DNA of 64,000 nucleotides from NCBI RefSeq assembly GCF_001543895.1, contig NZ_JYIJ01000017.1, positions 620,001 to 684,000 of the forward strand. Direction: 5' to 3'. Below, piece by piece: positions 26,158 to 34,115 of the stretch. This DNA is from Carbonactinospora thermoautotrophica (GTDB lineage Bacteria; Actinomycetota; Actinomycetes; Streptomycetales; Carbonactinosporaceae). How positions within the stretch are numbered: position 1 is the first letter of the stretch; every line of letters begins with the position of its first letter. Position numbers and translations under genes: made by a program. The notes under the pieces were generated by a model, which did not search any database, was not told where the DNA came from, and was given only the letters and a program-made list of their open reading frames with translations.

Positions 26158-26997
26158 ATGAAGACAATAGACGAGGCGAATCTTGGGACCGCGGCGAAGC
26201 GCTGTACTCAGTGCGGTGAGATCAAACCACTGACTGAGTTCAACCGCGACGCCCGGAGCCGTGATGGTCGGCGGGCGTACTGCAAGAGGTGCCATCGCGC
26301 CCGCGCTCGCGCCCGTGTCGAGGCTGGTCTGTGTCGCGCGGATGGATGCCCAAACCTCGCGGCTGAGGGAAAGACCCGCTGCGTCGCGCATCTTGAAGCC
26401 AATCGCGTCCACGATCGCGCCCGCCGCCGTGCCCGTGTCGAGTCCGGTCTGTGTCGCGAGGATGGATGCCCAAACCTCGCGATGGCCGGCAAGACCCGCT
26501 GTGTCGAGCACCTTGAAGACAAGCGCGCCTACAATCGCGCCCGCCGCACCGCTCTCGCCGAGCGGACACCAGAGCAGATCGCGGCTGACCGATCGAGACT
26601 TCGACCAAACGGTCTGAAGCGCTGCCGAAAGTGTCGGGAGCGGCTCCCGTTCGAAGCGTTCGCGGTAAACGTTGTGAACCCTGACGGTCTGCACTACGAC
26701 TGCCGCACATGCGCCAACACCGCACTCCTTCGCCGCGCTCTCCCGCGCTGGTCGGAACTGGACACGTGGACCTGTGTCTACTGCGGTCAGGACTTTGCCC
26801 ACGTCGACCACGTGGTCCCGGTCTCCCGTGGTGGCACTGATGATCCCGCGAACCTCGCCCCGGCGTGTCAGTCCTGCAACATCAGCAAGAACGCAACGCC
26901 AGTTCTCGCCTTCATCGACCGCCAGTACCCCGGCCTTCTCGACCAGCTCTCCCACTGGCCGGTCCGCTACGTCGAGCTGGTCGGCGAAGTCGCGTGA
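26158..26997 (+). CDS. HNH endonuclease with tandem zinc-binding repeats
   Basis: 279 residues. An N-terminal Cys4 knuckle (CTQCGEIKP, CKRCHRAR) is followed by two 40-residue repeats at about 52-91 and 92-131 (GLCRxDGCPNLA, GKTRCVxHLE). A further Cys pair (RCRKCRERLPFEAF) comes next, and then the HNH domain from about 206: CVYCGQDFAHVDHVVP, with ACQSCNISKN closing the motif. The catalytic His is in VDHVVP. The repeats are also alike at DNA level (120-bp period), so they arose by a recent duplication. GGAG precedes the ATG. HNH proteins of phages can be homing nucleases or packaging cofactors; which applies here is open. Confidence 0.85.
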   Translation: MKTIDEANLGTAAKRCTQCGEIKPLTEFNRDARSRDGRRAYCKRCHRARARARVEAGLCRADGCPNLAAEGKTRCVAHLEANRVHDRARRRARVESGLCREDGCPNLAMAGKTRCVEHLEDKRAYNRARRTALAERTPEQIAADRSRLRPNGLKRCRKCRERLPFEAFAVNVVNPDGLHYDCRTCANTALLRRALPRWSELDTWTCVYCGQDFAHVDHVVPVSRGGTDDPANLAPACQSCNISKNATPVLAFIDRQYPGLLDQLSHWPVRYVELVGEVA

Positions 26998-27324
26998 ACA
27001 GCTTCGGTACCACTGGCCTATTACTAGGGCGTAGGCATACTGAGTCGGCCCTAGGACTTCCGAGATTGATCGTCTCGGGCAGAACGCGCACGGCTGGTCA
27101 CCGTCGCGTTGTCGTCTCCGGCTCCATGTGCTGTCGGTCGGTCACGGTGGTTGGCGGCGCCCCGGTTCCTGCGTCTGATCAACGCGGGACCGGGGCGTTC
27201 GCATACGCAGACCGACGGACTTCGAGCCGAGGCGACAAAACCACGACCCCGCGTGGCTGACCACCGCGCGGAGACCACCACCGACACCGAAGACACCGAC
27301 GCATGAGCACATGGAGGATGGGAG
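26998..27324. other. Gene-free stretch with terminator-like hairpin
   Basis: CGCCCCGGTTCC (27158-27169) and GGGACCGGGGCG (27186-27197) form a 12-bp stem with one mismatch. It may end the HNH transcript. No gene is supported on either strand. Confidence 0.5.
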
Positions 27325-28476
27325 ATGTCTGCCGAGACCCATTCGCTTCCCGAAGACGTTCGTAACCGCTTCGCCGCGCTGGTCGCCAAGTACTATCGCG
27401 GGAGAGTCCGGCTCATCATGTTCCGAGGGTGGGCGTTCGGCGAGCCTAAGATGCCGCTCCCTGAACCGTGCCAACTCGCCGGAGACGTGATCGCGCCCCT
27501 GCTGGAATCCGAGTTCCGCGTTGTGTGGAGCTATGACGATAAAGTAACCGCTGTCAGGGTGCGCCGAGACGATCCCACGAAGGCCGATCCTATCCCCCGG
27601 CGCAAGCTTCGCGAGATCGTCTGCGCGGTGCTGAGCGAGTTTCCGGATTACGAGCGGGAGCACCATAACGGCAAGCGCGGAGCGTTCTTCGTCGACATTC
27701 GCCAAGCCATACGCAACGCCCGCCGAGTGGCTAAGGTCGGCACTCGGCGAAGCAACAGATGGGTCAACGACCTGATCTCGGCAACGATTGATTACCTGGG
27801 CGCGCTCGACCCCGACGTTGAAGTCGTCTGGCGGCGGTCCTCAGACTCGCTGACCGCCGAGCAAACGCGGCATGCGAGACAGTACCTAGAACAGCTCTCG
27901 CCCGGCGTCTATCGACCGCTCGAACTGTTCGAGGCGTACCGCACCGCTCCCGGCGCGAAGGTTACGCCCGCGGATATGGCGGCGTTTCTGCGATTGGCGG
28001 ATGACGTGCTCGGTAGGCGTATGAAGCTTGGCGGACGTTCGGTGTACCGAGTTGTCGCGAAGAACACGCCGGAGCACGCGCGACAGTTCTTGGCGTCGCT
28101 CGCACCTGGTCGCTACCGGACGACCGAGATTTGGCAGCGGTACCGCGTGGCGTGTGAGCGAGACGGCATCAAGCCGATGGGCAAGCGTGCTTTCTACGCG
28201 CTGGCCGATGAGGTGATCGGTAAGCGAGTCACGGTCGATGGCTACCAGTGCTACCGAGTAAAGGAGACCCGCATGGGACCCGCACAGCACCGGAACGAAC
28301 TCGCCCGGATCGTCCTTGACCGGATCGTGGACAAACTCGTTGCTGAGGTGCGCGAGACGATCGCCACGGGCGGAGTGGACGCCGACCAGCAGACCACGTC
28401 GGCACCAACGACCGTTCAGGCGACCGGCTCAAACATTGTCGACCTCGCTTCCCGGCGTGCGCGCCGCACGGTCTGA
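27325..28476 (+). CDS. Element protein with a duplicated, possibly winged-helix domain
   Basis: 383 residues, not assigned to a named family. Two similar ~62-residue segments lie at about 182-244 and 252-312. Both run ARQ[YF]L, then LxPGxYR, then a Y-R turn, a hydrophobic FxxLADxVxGxR helix and a final YRV. The pattern recalls winged-helix domains of phage and plasmid primases, so origin binding is one possibility. The N-terminal ~170 residues (FRGWAFGEPK, RRKLREIVCAVLSEFP) show no catalytic motif. GGAGG lies seven bases before the ATG. Its place in the middle of the element suits a replication initiator, but no primase or helicase motif is seen. Confidence 0.6.
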   Translation: MSAETHSLPEDVRNRFAALVAKYYRGRVRLIMFRGWAFGEPKMPLPEPCQLAGDVIAPLLESEFRVVWSYDDKVTAVRVRRDDPTKADPIPRRKLREIVCAVLSEFPDYEREHHNGKRGAFFVDIRQAIRNARRVAKVGTRRSNRWVNDLISATIDYLGALDPDVEVVWRRSSDSLTAEQTRHARQYLEQLSPGVYRPLELFEAYRTAPGAKVTPADMAAFLRLADDVLGRRMKLGGRSVYRVVAKNTPEHARQFLASLAPGRYRTTEIWQRYRVACERDGIKPMGKRAFYALADEVIGKRVTVDGYQCYRVKETRMGPAQHRNELARIVLDRIVDKLVAEVRETIATGGVDADQQTTSAPTTVQATGSNIVDLASRRARRTV

Positions 28477-28676
28477 CGCTCCGAGCGGCGTCTCGGCAGG
28501 CTGCGCCGCTCGTTCCAGACCGACCCCGGCTGTTCCCTCCGCGTTCTCGGCGGCTGCGTGGAGGTCGAGCGGTCGGGGTCGGCTCATTTCACGCCGACAA
28601 GCCGCCGCAAGTGACCCGCGATTGTCCTGTTCCTGCGACCACGAAAGATACGCGAGATGTCTCGAAGGAGCCGCCT

Positions 28677-28829
28677 ATGAGCAATACTCGACGTCGTTCC
28701 GCGCCGTTGCGCGTCCATCCAGCCGGACCGAAGCCAACAGACGTCCCAAACCGCCGGCGCTCGGTGCCGATGAGCCCTTCGCCGAAGACGACACCAGCCC
28801 GGCGTCCCCGTCGATCTCGGAACACCTGA
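28677..28829 (+). CDS. Small basic proline-rich protein
   Basis: 50 residues, rich in Arg, Pro and Ser (NTRRRSAPLRVHP, ARRPRRSRNT). Supported by AAGGAG at 28665-28670, six bases before the ATG, and by its fit between two element genes. Nucleic-acid binding is a guess. The preceding 200 bases hold a large hairpin (CCGACCCCG 28520-28528 with CGGGGTCGG 28574-28582) that may end the previous transcript. Confidence 0.5.
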   Translation: MSNTRRRSAPLRVHPAGPKPTDVPNRRRSVPMSPSPKTTPARRPRRSRNT

Positions 28830-28854
28830 CCGACCAAAGGAGGAAGTCCCAACC

Positions 28855-29838
28855 ATGCCGAAGCTCGCTGATCGTCCCCTGTACTCCGGCTTGCTGGGTG
28901 CGGCGGCCTACGAGGAACCGGAGCCTGACCCCGCCGAGATGGCCGCGCGCGTTCTCCGACGTCGTGCCGAGATGGAGGGCGGTAACGCTCCAGACCCCGC
29001 CGTGTTCGCGGCCCGCCAGACTGATGACGAAGAGATCGTCAAGGCTGCGACGTACCTTGCCGATGTCGGCCGGTTGCCGAGTTGGACTGAGGTTCGCACT
29101 CCGGCACCTGTCGCTGAAGCGATCGGGCGCCTGAACAAGGCTGTTGAGGTCGGGGAGGTCGCTCTTCGCAAGATCTACGAGCTCGACCGCGCCCGGCTCG
29201 ACGCCGCGAGGAAGGCAGAAGCCGAAGCGGTCGAAGCGATCGAGGCCGGAGAGCGACCGAAGCCGTTCAAGCTGGACCCGAAGCTGATCGAGGATCGAGA
29301 GGCCGCCGTTGTCGAGCTGCGCGCCGCGCTGAAGGTCGTTGGTAGGCGCCGGACTGCTGTCGATGCCGCGATTCGTGACGCGCTGCCCGCGTGGCTGATC
29401 GAGCTGCGCGAGGTGTTTCGTGAGCACGTTGAAGGTATGCGCGAGCATGTCGGCCGGTTGCTCGATCACTTCGAGTCGTGGAAGCGTGCCGCGTTCGACG
29501 TCATCAACGCCGACGCCCACGCTGCGACGATGCCCGGTACTCGCGATCGGTCGCTGCGCCCCGGTGCGTCTGGGTTCGTGTCCCGCGTCAACGCTGTGTC
29601 TTACGGCGATGTCGCGTACATCGGGCATTGGTTGCGGGAGCTGGAGCGGGCCTTGAACAACCCGCAGTCGACGGATTGGCTGCGCTGGATCGATGCGATT
29701 CCGCTCGTTCCCGGCGATGTCGTCGACGATGGCAACGCCAGCAACGCGGACAGCGGTACCGACAACAGCACCGACAACAGCACCGACAACGGCAGCGATA
29801 GCAGCGCCAGCGGTGCACGGCGTCGTTCACGTGGGTGA
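28855..29838 (+). CDS. Helical element protein with Asp/Asn/Ser/Thr-rich tail
   Basis: 327 residues, not recognised. Mostly amphipathic helix with a long charged stretch (LDAARKAEAEAVEAIEAGER). The tail contains a short repeat (STDNSTDN), reflected in the DNA as repeated ACAACAGCACCG units near 29760-29790, and ends RRRSRG. AAAGGAGG lies ten bases before the ATG. A structural or scaffolding role would fit a phage-like element, but nothing in the sequence proves it. Confidence 0.6.
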   Translation: MPKLADRPLYSGLLGAAAYEEPEPDPAEMAARVLRRRAEMEGGNAPDPAVFAARQTDDEEIVKAATYLADVGRLPSWTEVRTPAPVAEAIGRLNKAVEVGEVALRKIYELDRARLDAARKAEAEAVEAIEAGERPKPFKLDPKLIEDREAAVVELRAALKVVGRRRTAVDAAIRDALPAWLIELREVFREHVEGMREHVGRLLDHFESWKRAAFDVINADAHAATMPGTRDRSLRPGASGFVSRVNAVSYGDVAYIGHWLRELERALNNPQSTDWLRWIDAIPLVPGDVVDDGNASNADSGTDNSTDNSTDNGSDSSASGARRRSRG

Positions 29839-30323
29839 CGTCGGGTAGCACTACCCGGCGCACCGTGGGTGCGCCCGGCGTGAATCAGTAGTGAACGATC
29901 GCAACGCGGGTAGCGGTCGAGCGAAACAGTCCGCTACCCGCTTGCGCACACTCAACACGCTGAGCGTGAATCGTCGCGCACACTCGACCCACCGCGCGCG
30001 AATCGTCGAGCACACAAGCGCCAACGTTTGACACTCGACAGCACCAGCACCCGCACACGAGCGAGAGTCAGGCGCGACATGTGCGCTTAGCCGAGCACAG
30101 CGAGACGACACAGTGTGCTGAGTCCGAGCACGCTGTGCGTGAACGGTGTGCGCGCTGGTGTTGGCGTTGCGTTGCCTAGTCAAGATGTCCGAGTTTACCC
30201 GTAGGTGGGGGTATGACCCCCTGGGAGGGGGGTCCCTCACCGCGGCGGCAATGCAGCTCAGCCTGAGCGCATTGCTTGCCGTAGATTTTGCCAAAATCGG
30301 CCGGTTTCACGGGAGATTTTGTC
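29839..30323. other. Repeat-rich gene-free region, possible origin or control site
   Basis: 485 bases without a supportable gene. GCGTGAATCGTCGCGCACAC (29964-29983) and GCGCGAATCGTCGAGCACAC (29996-30015) are direct repeats 32 bp apart with 18 of 20 identical bases. More GCACAC motifs are scattered to 30145. At 30204-30241 G/C runs form overlapping hairpins (GACCCCCT-GGG-AGGGGGGTC at 30215-30234). Iteron-like repeats followed by a hairpin are found at plasmid and element origins. Confidence 0.5.
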
Positions 30324-30722
30324 ATGCCAGATCTGGAAAATCCGCTCGATCTCGGCGACGCCGGGCGCGCGTTTTACGCCGAGGTCACCGCGAAATACGA
30401 ACTGAATGTTGACGAATTGCGCATCCTCGCGGCCGCGGCGAAGACGTTGGACGAACTCGCCGCGCTGGAAGCGATGGTGAAGGAACACGGCGTTGTCGCG
30501 AAGGGTTCACGGGGACAGTTGCGCGTGTCGCCCGCGATCGAAGCTATTCGCGAACATCGCGCGCTATTCCTGCGACTCGTTGGCGCGCTTGCGCTACCGC
30601 AAGACGACGGTTCGACACTCGCGACCGGCACAGTGTCGCGCGCCCGTCGCGCGGCCGAAGCACGGTGGCGCAACCACCGCGCGGCTAAGGCGACTGCCCG
30701 TGCGCACTTCGGCACGGCGTAG
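30324..30722 (+). CDS. Phage terminase small subunit, P27-like
   Basis: 132 residues from the ATG at 30324 with GGGAG eight bases upstream; an in-frame ATG at 30288 is less likely. The run LGDAGRAFYAEVTAKYEL, then DELRILAAAAKTLDELAALE, a glycine/serine turn (VVAKGSRGQLRVSPAIEAI) and REHRALFLRLVGALALP fits the short P27-like small terminase subunits of actinobacteriophages and their elements. This protein would recognise DNA for packaging. No large subunit gene is present in the window, so it would need a helper phage or be a relic. Confidence 0.75.
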   Translation: MPDLENPLDLGDAGRAFYAEVTAKYELNVDELRILAAAAKTLDELAALEAMVKEHGVVAKGSRGQLRVSPAIEAIREHRALFLRLVGALALPQDDGSTLATGTVSRARRAAEARWRNHRAAKATARAHFGTA

Positions 30723-30781
30723 CGCACACCGCGCGCACGCTACAGCACATCAGCGACACACGGCGACACCTGAGGGCACCC

Positions 30782-31111
30782 ATGGCGCGACTGAAACAAC
30801 ACACAGAGAACACAGACGCAGCACTCCCGGAACACCTCCGGCGTCGGTGTGTGTCGGATTGGCTCACCGCCGAAGAGGTCGCCGAGTACACCGAGCGTGG
30901 CGACTACCTAGGTGCGATGATCGAAGCGTTCTACAGGCACGCCGACGCCTTCAATGACGCGACCAAGGCCCTTCCGCACGGAGAGCAATCGGCGCTGTGG
31001 TTCGGCATCGATCCGGTGCCGCGCTGGTCGCCGGACAGCGCCGAGCCGCCAGACGCCGAGGTCGAGCCGGCCGGCGGCATCGCGGACATGAGCGCCCTGT
31101 CTACTGACTAG
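30782..31111 (+). CDS. Element protein of unknown function
   Basis: 109 residues. A helical N-terminal half (RRCVSDWLTAEEVAEYTERG, then YRHADAFNDATKALP) is followed by an acidic Pro-rich tail. GAGGG precedes the ATG by about seven bases. It follows the small terminase gene by 59 bp and is closed by a terminator that overlaps its stop codon, so the two genes probably form one transcript. Confidence 0.6.
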   Translation: MARLKQHTENTDAALPEHLRRRCVSDWLTAEEVAEYTERGDYLGAMIEAFYRHADAFNDATKALPHGEQSALWFGIDPVPRWSPDSAEPPDAEVEPAGGIADMSALSTD

Positions 31112-31135
31112 ACGCGGTAGGCAGGGCGCTTTTCG
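31091..31135 (+). terminator. Intrinsic terminator of the small-terminase operon
   Basis: AGCGCCCTG-T-CTAC (31091-31104) pairs with GTAG-G-CAGGGCGCT (31117-31130), followed by TTTCGTG. It overlaps the stop codon (TAG 31109-31111), as is common in compact phage genomes. Confidence 0.8.
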
Positions 31136-31500
31136 TGTCTTGGCCACAGAAGGCCGTAGAGCGGCCGTAGCGCGATCCAGGTGCGGCTCTCGTGTGATTG
31201 CCTAGAGACGCCACGAAATCGCGTCCACGGCCGTTTCTGGGCCGTCTCTGGGGCATTCCTGGCCGGCAAGGCTGATCGCTGCTGCCCACCGCCCCGTCCA
31301 TCGCGCCGGGGAGCAGCGCCGGAAGGCGGCCGGCTGGTGTGCAGATGTGCAAGGATGCAAGCTTTAGTACCTCTTATATTTTCTCTACTCTGTTGACCTC
31401 TCTCTTTGTGTAGAGACCTAAAGAAAACAGCAAAACTGCACTACTTGCATGCCCCCGCCATCCTTCCCGGCGCTCCTCCGGCGCGCGGACGCCGTGAGAG
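31136..31500. other. Gene-free stretch with AT-rich patch
   Basis: Lies between convergent genes. 31362-31440 is AT-rich with pyrimidine runs. TGCAAG occurs in both orientations (31348-31362 and 31449-31455). It may hold the terminator of the integrase on the minus strand. No gene is seen. Confidence 0.4.
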
Positions 31501-32925
31501 CTAGTCGAAGTCCGCCGGTCCCTCGCGCCAATAGATCCGAATCCGCTTAGGATCGAACCGCCGTCCCGTGGCCGGCTCGACCGTCGCGGCCGCGATCGCG
31601 TCCAACAACAGCGACCGCCGGCCGGGAACGTCCCGCACCTGCCACTCGTCGGAGAGCGTCCGATCAGTCCGGACCATCTCGACCCGCGTCTCGGTAGGCA
31701 ACGCGGCCCGGCGTTCCCGCTCGGCGTGAAGAGACTGAAGCCGAGCGAACAACTCGGCCGACGGGTTCTGTCCCAGCTCCGCCAACGTCGCAGCGATCGC
31801 GTCTTCGACCTCGGCCAGTCCGTTGTCGGCCGCAACCACACGGCGGATGACCAGCGGGAGGCGGCCGTATGCGCCGAGAAACAGCTGCTCGACCGTCTGA
31901 TCGGCGCGTTCGGCGGAGATGGCGACCGGTCGCGGACAGGTGAACCCGTCACTAGCCGCCGCGCAGCGGTAGTTGGGTGGCGAGACACGCAAAGGCCTGG
32001 AGCATCCCGAGCACTTCAGCACACCGGAGAGCAACCGGGCGTGTGGTCGACCGCCCTTGCGGATTGGTGAACCCTCACCCGCGCGCAGGATCGCACGCAG
32101 CGCGGCATGCTCGGCCGGTGTGATGATCTGTGGCCACGCCTGGACCGGGTACCCATCGTCACCGCGAACGGGCGCGCCGCGATACGTGATCCGGCCGAGG
32201 ATCGCATTACCGGTAAGACAAGCGATCAGGGACGGGCGCGTCCAAGACTTGCCCCTGCGCGGTTTTACGCCTTGCTCGTTCAACCATCGAGCCGCAGCAC
32301 CAGGGGAAGCGCCGGAGAGGATCATCTCAGCGGCCGCGCGCAAGGCGTCGGCCTCACTCGGTTCGATCTCCAGTGCCTTCCCGGCGCCATCGGGGTGCGG
32401 AACGACGCGGTACCCGAACGGGACGTGGCCGCCGTACCAGCGCCGGGCCGCGATCAGACGTTGCTGTAGCGCTGCGTTACGCGCGCGAATCCGCTCGCGT
32501 TCCTTCCGTGCGCCTTCGGCCTCCAGCACGAACCGAATCCGGAACGCGAACTCGTCTTCAGAGTCCAATCCGTGACAGTCGATGAACCTCACGGGCGGAC
32601 GAACGACACGGCCAGTAGTCGTGTCCTTCCCCTCGACCACGTCGAGGATCATCGCTGCTGCTTGCAGACCCTCACGGGTCAAGCGGTCCACGTGCCATGT
32701 CGCTAGGACGTCTACACGTCCCTCCCGCGCGTCGTCCAACCAGGCTAGGAACTCCGGGCGGTTCCGGATCGCGCCGGATCGTCCGTCGTCAACGTGAACC
32801 GGACCGACCTCGGCGCCGATCCGAGCGCACGCGGCCCGAATGTCATCTTCCATACCATCCCGGCTCAGGTTGCCGTCGCCCGCGGCGTGCGAGAGCCGGA
32901 TGTAAGCGCTTGCCTTGCTTGCCAT
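31501..32925 (-). CDS. Large serine recombinase (integrase)
   Basis: 474 residues from the ATG at 32925. The resolvase domain starts ASAYIRLS, with the catalytic serine at residue 12. It continues through HVDDGRSGAIRNRPEFLAWL and TWHVDRLTREG. The long helix (RKERERIRARNAALQQRL) leads to a recombinase domain (HVPFGYRV, WLNEQGVKPRRGKSWTRPSL). A zinc ribbon (LKCSGCSRPL, CAAASDGFTCPRP) and a coiled-coil segment follow. This is the architecture of phage-type serine integrases. It lies 46 bp from attR and reads away from it, so its promoter overlaps the att site. Longer upstream frames run into host DNA and are not starts. Confidence 0.95.
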   Translation of the reverse strand: MASKASAYIRLSHAAGDGNLSRDGMEDDIRAACARIGAEVGPVHVDDGRSGAIRNRPEFLAWLDDAREGRVDVLATWHVDRLTREGLQAAAMILDVVEGKDTTTGRVVRPPVRFIDCHGLDSEDEFAFRIRFVLEAEGARKERERIRARNAALQQRLIAARRWYGGHVPFGYRVVPHPDGAGKALEIEPSEADALRAAAEMILSGASPGAAARWLNEQGVKPRRGKSWTRPSLIACLTGNAILGRITYRGAPVRGDDGYPVQAWPQIITPAEHAALRAILRAGEGSPIRKGGRPHARLLSGVLKCSGCSRPLRVSPPNYRCAAASDGFTCPRPVAISAERADQTVEQLFLGAYGRLPLVIRRVVAADNGLAEVEDAIAATLAELGQNPSAELFARLQSLHAERERRAALPTETRVEMVRTDRTLSDEWQVRDVPGRRSLLLDAIAAATVEPATGRRFDPKRIRIYWREGPADFD

Positions 32926-32956
32926 GGCTCCATCTTCCGGTGTACTGTGCTTATCG

Positions 32957-32998
32957 GCAAGCATACGCGGGTGTGACGACACGCACACTCGACGCAAG
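32957..32998. other. attR: element end joined to the right half of the host palindrome
   Basis: Element end GCAAGCATACGCGG (32957-32970), core GTGTG (32971-32975), host half ACGACACGCACACTC (32976-32990) and GACGCAAG. The last 23 bases after the core match 5879-5901 exactly. The reconstructed attP (32957-32970 + GTGTG + CTTGC) is itself an imperfect palindrome with GCAAGCA / TGCTTGC ends. Confidence 0.85.
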
Positions 32999-33128
32999 TG
33001 GCCGTCCGCCGCGCCCTGGTGAGCCCACCCCGTCCTCGACCTGCCCGGTGTCATCGGCCACCCGCGCTACCGGGGCGACCACTGGCCCTGCTCGCCAAGC
33101 TCCCCTGGTCGCGGCGCGAACCAGCCGG

Positions 33129-33626
33129 TCATAGCTCCACGTGGCCGGCAGCCGCGAGTGCCGCCGAGAGCTCCCGCTGGTAGGGAAAGCTGCCCGGGCG
33201 GTAGCCGCACCAGGGTTCCTCCGCGTACGCGTCCCCGGTCAGGGCGAAGGCGCGGGAGCGCGATCCGCCACACACGGTGCGGAACTCGCACCTCCCGCAC
33301 CGCCCGAACGCCGCGATCTCGCGCAGCAGTTTCTCGGCCTGTGCGGTGTCCAGCTCGGCCGGGTCCCGCCGGATGCGGGCCTCCGCCCGGCAATGCCGAC
33401 AGGCCAGGGAGCGGGCGCGGGTCGCTTCCCAGATGACGATGAACGGCCGGATGCTGGGGTCGTGGCGCAGCATGCGTACCGGCCGGGGGCCGTCGTCCGG
33501 GCGTCGGACCCGCGCGCCGGTCACGGCTGACCCGCTTCCGGGCTTCGCGCAGTCCGGCAGGTGCCCGCAGCAGTTGGCCATGCTCCGTCTCCCAGCTCTC
33601 GGGCAGGCGCTGCCCCGATCCTTCAC
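33129..33626 (-). pseudogene. Radical SAM/SPASM protein with its central core deleted
   Basis: The frame joins the N-terminal end of a radical SAM/SPASM protein (MLRHDPSIRPFIVIWEATRA, LACRHCRAEARIRRDP, then AEKLLREIAAFG) directly to its C-terminal SPASM end (GRCGRCEFRTVCGGSRSRAF, then EEPWCGYRPGSFPYQ). Roughly 250-280 residues between them, the whole SAM barrel, are missing. The first cysteine of CxxxCxxC has become Arg (ATRARSLACRHC). The reading frame stays open across the joint. Transcribed towards the split palindrome. Without the barrel it cannot be a normal radical SAM enzyme. Confidence 0.75.
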
Positions 33627-34115
33627 GGGCGAAACTCAGCGGGACAGGTGCCGAAGGACCCACAGCGCGAAGACCTTGGTCCTTCCCTGAGCAGACGAAT
33701 GCGCCGGCTGGAGCGCTGCCCGGCCGCAGCGGCGGTTCACGGTCGAGTGCGCCCCCGACGGCGGCCGGGACGTTGCCCGTTCAGGAAGCGCCCCGGGCAC
33801 TCACCTGCCGCGGCCTCCGTCGCTCAGCCACATCAACTGAAGAGCACCCCAGCCGGGGTGCAGATACAAAATTCCCACTTTCGTGGGCAGGCGCGGCGGC
33901 GTCCCTTGACGGGTGCGAACACGCCGATTACGAAGATCCACCACACGCGGCCGCCAGCCGCGGGACGACGAACTTCGCAGGTCACGGGGGTATCCGGGCG
34001 GTCACGCGCGCCCGCACGGGGGCCGGGTTTCGCCGGCGTACCCGTCGACGCACTCCGCCGCGTCCCGGTCGCGCACGGTGTGCCGTGGCCCGGTTCCCGG
34101 GGGAAGGAGCGCCCC
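33627..34115. other. Gene-free stretch with hairpins
   Basis: GAAGGACC/GGTCCTTC (about 33654-33684), GCACCCC-AGCC-GGGGTGC (33844-33861) and CCCAC-TTTC-GTGGG (33873-33886) are inverted repeats. The region is the leader of the Rv3235-family gene on one side and upstream DNA of the deleted radical SAM gene on the other. No gene is supported. Confidence 0.4.

Larger units (their letters stand above)
23318..32975. mobile_element. 9.65-kb integrated element with serine recombinase (phage-satellite-like)
   Basis: Bounded by GTGTG copies at 23318-23322 and 32971-32975. Joining the outer flanks (23296-23322 plus 32976-32990) gives a 42-bp palindrome identical to 5852-5893, so the insertion was clean and site-specific. 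Base composition is clearly less GC-rich than the host, with AT-rich patches near 24590-24660 and 31365-31440. In order: deoxyribosyltransferase-like gene, Cys-rich gene (-), HTH gene, long inverted repeat, two small genes, HNH gene, duplicated-domain gene, small basic gene, helical gene, repeat-rich gap, terminase small subunit, small gene, integrase (-). No large terminase, portal, capsid, tail or lysis genes are visible, and no FtsK-like transfer gene of AICEs. Confidence 0.88.

Noticed and set aside
29851-30294. A 147-codon frame on the - strand in the repeat-rich gap
   Set aside because: Composition reflects the GCACAC repeats; no ribosome site and no recognisable pattern.
32926-33054. 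N-terminal extension of the recombinase to 33054
   Set aside because: It would run across attR into host DNA; the family start ASAYIRLS follows the ATG at 32925.
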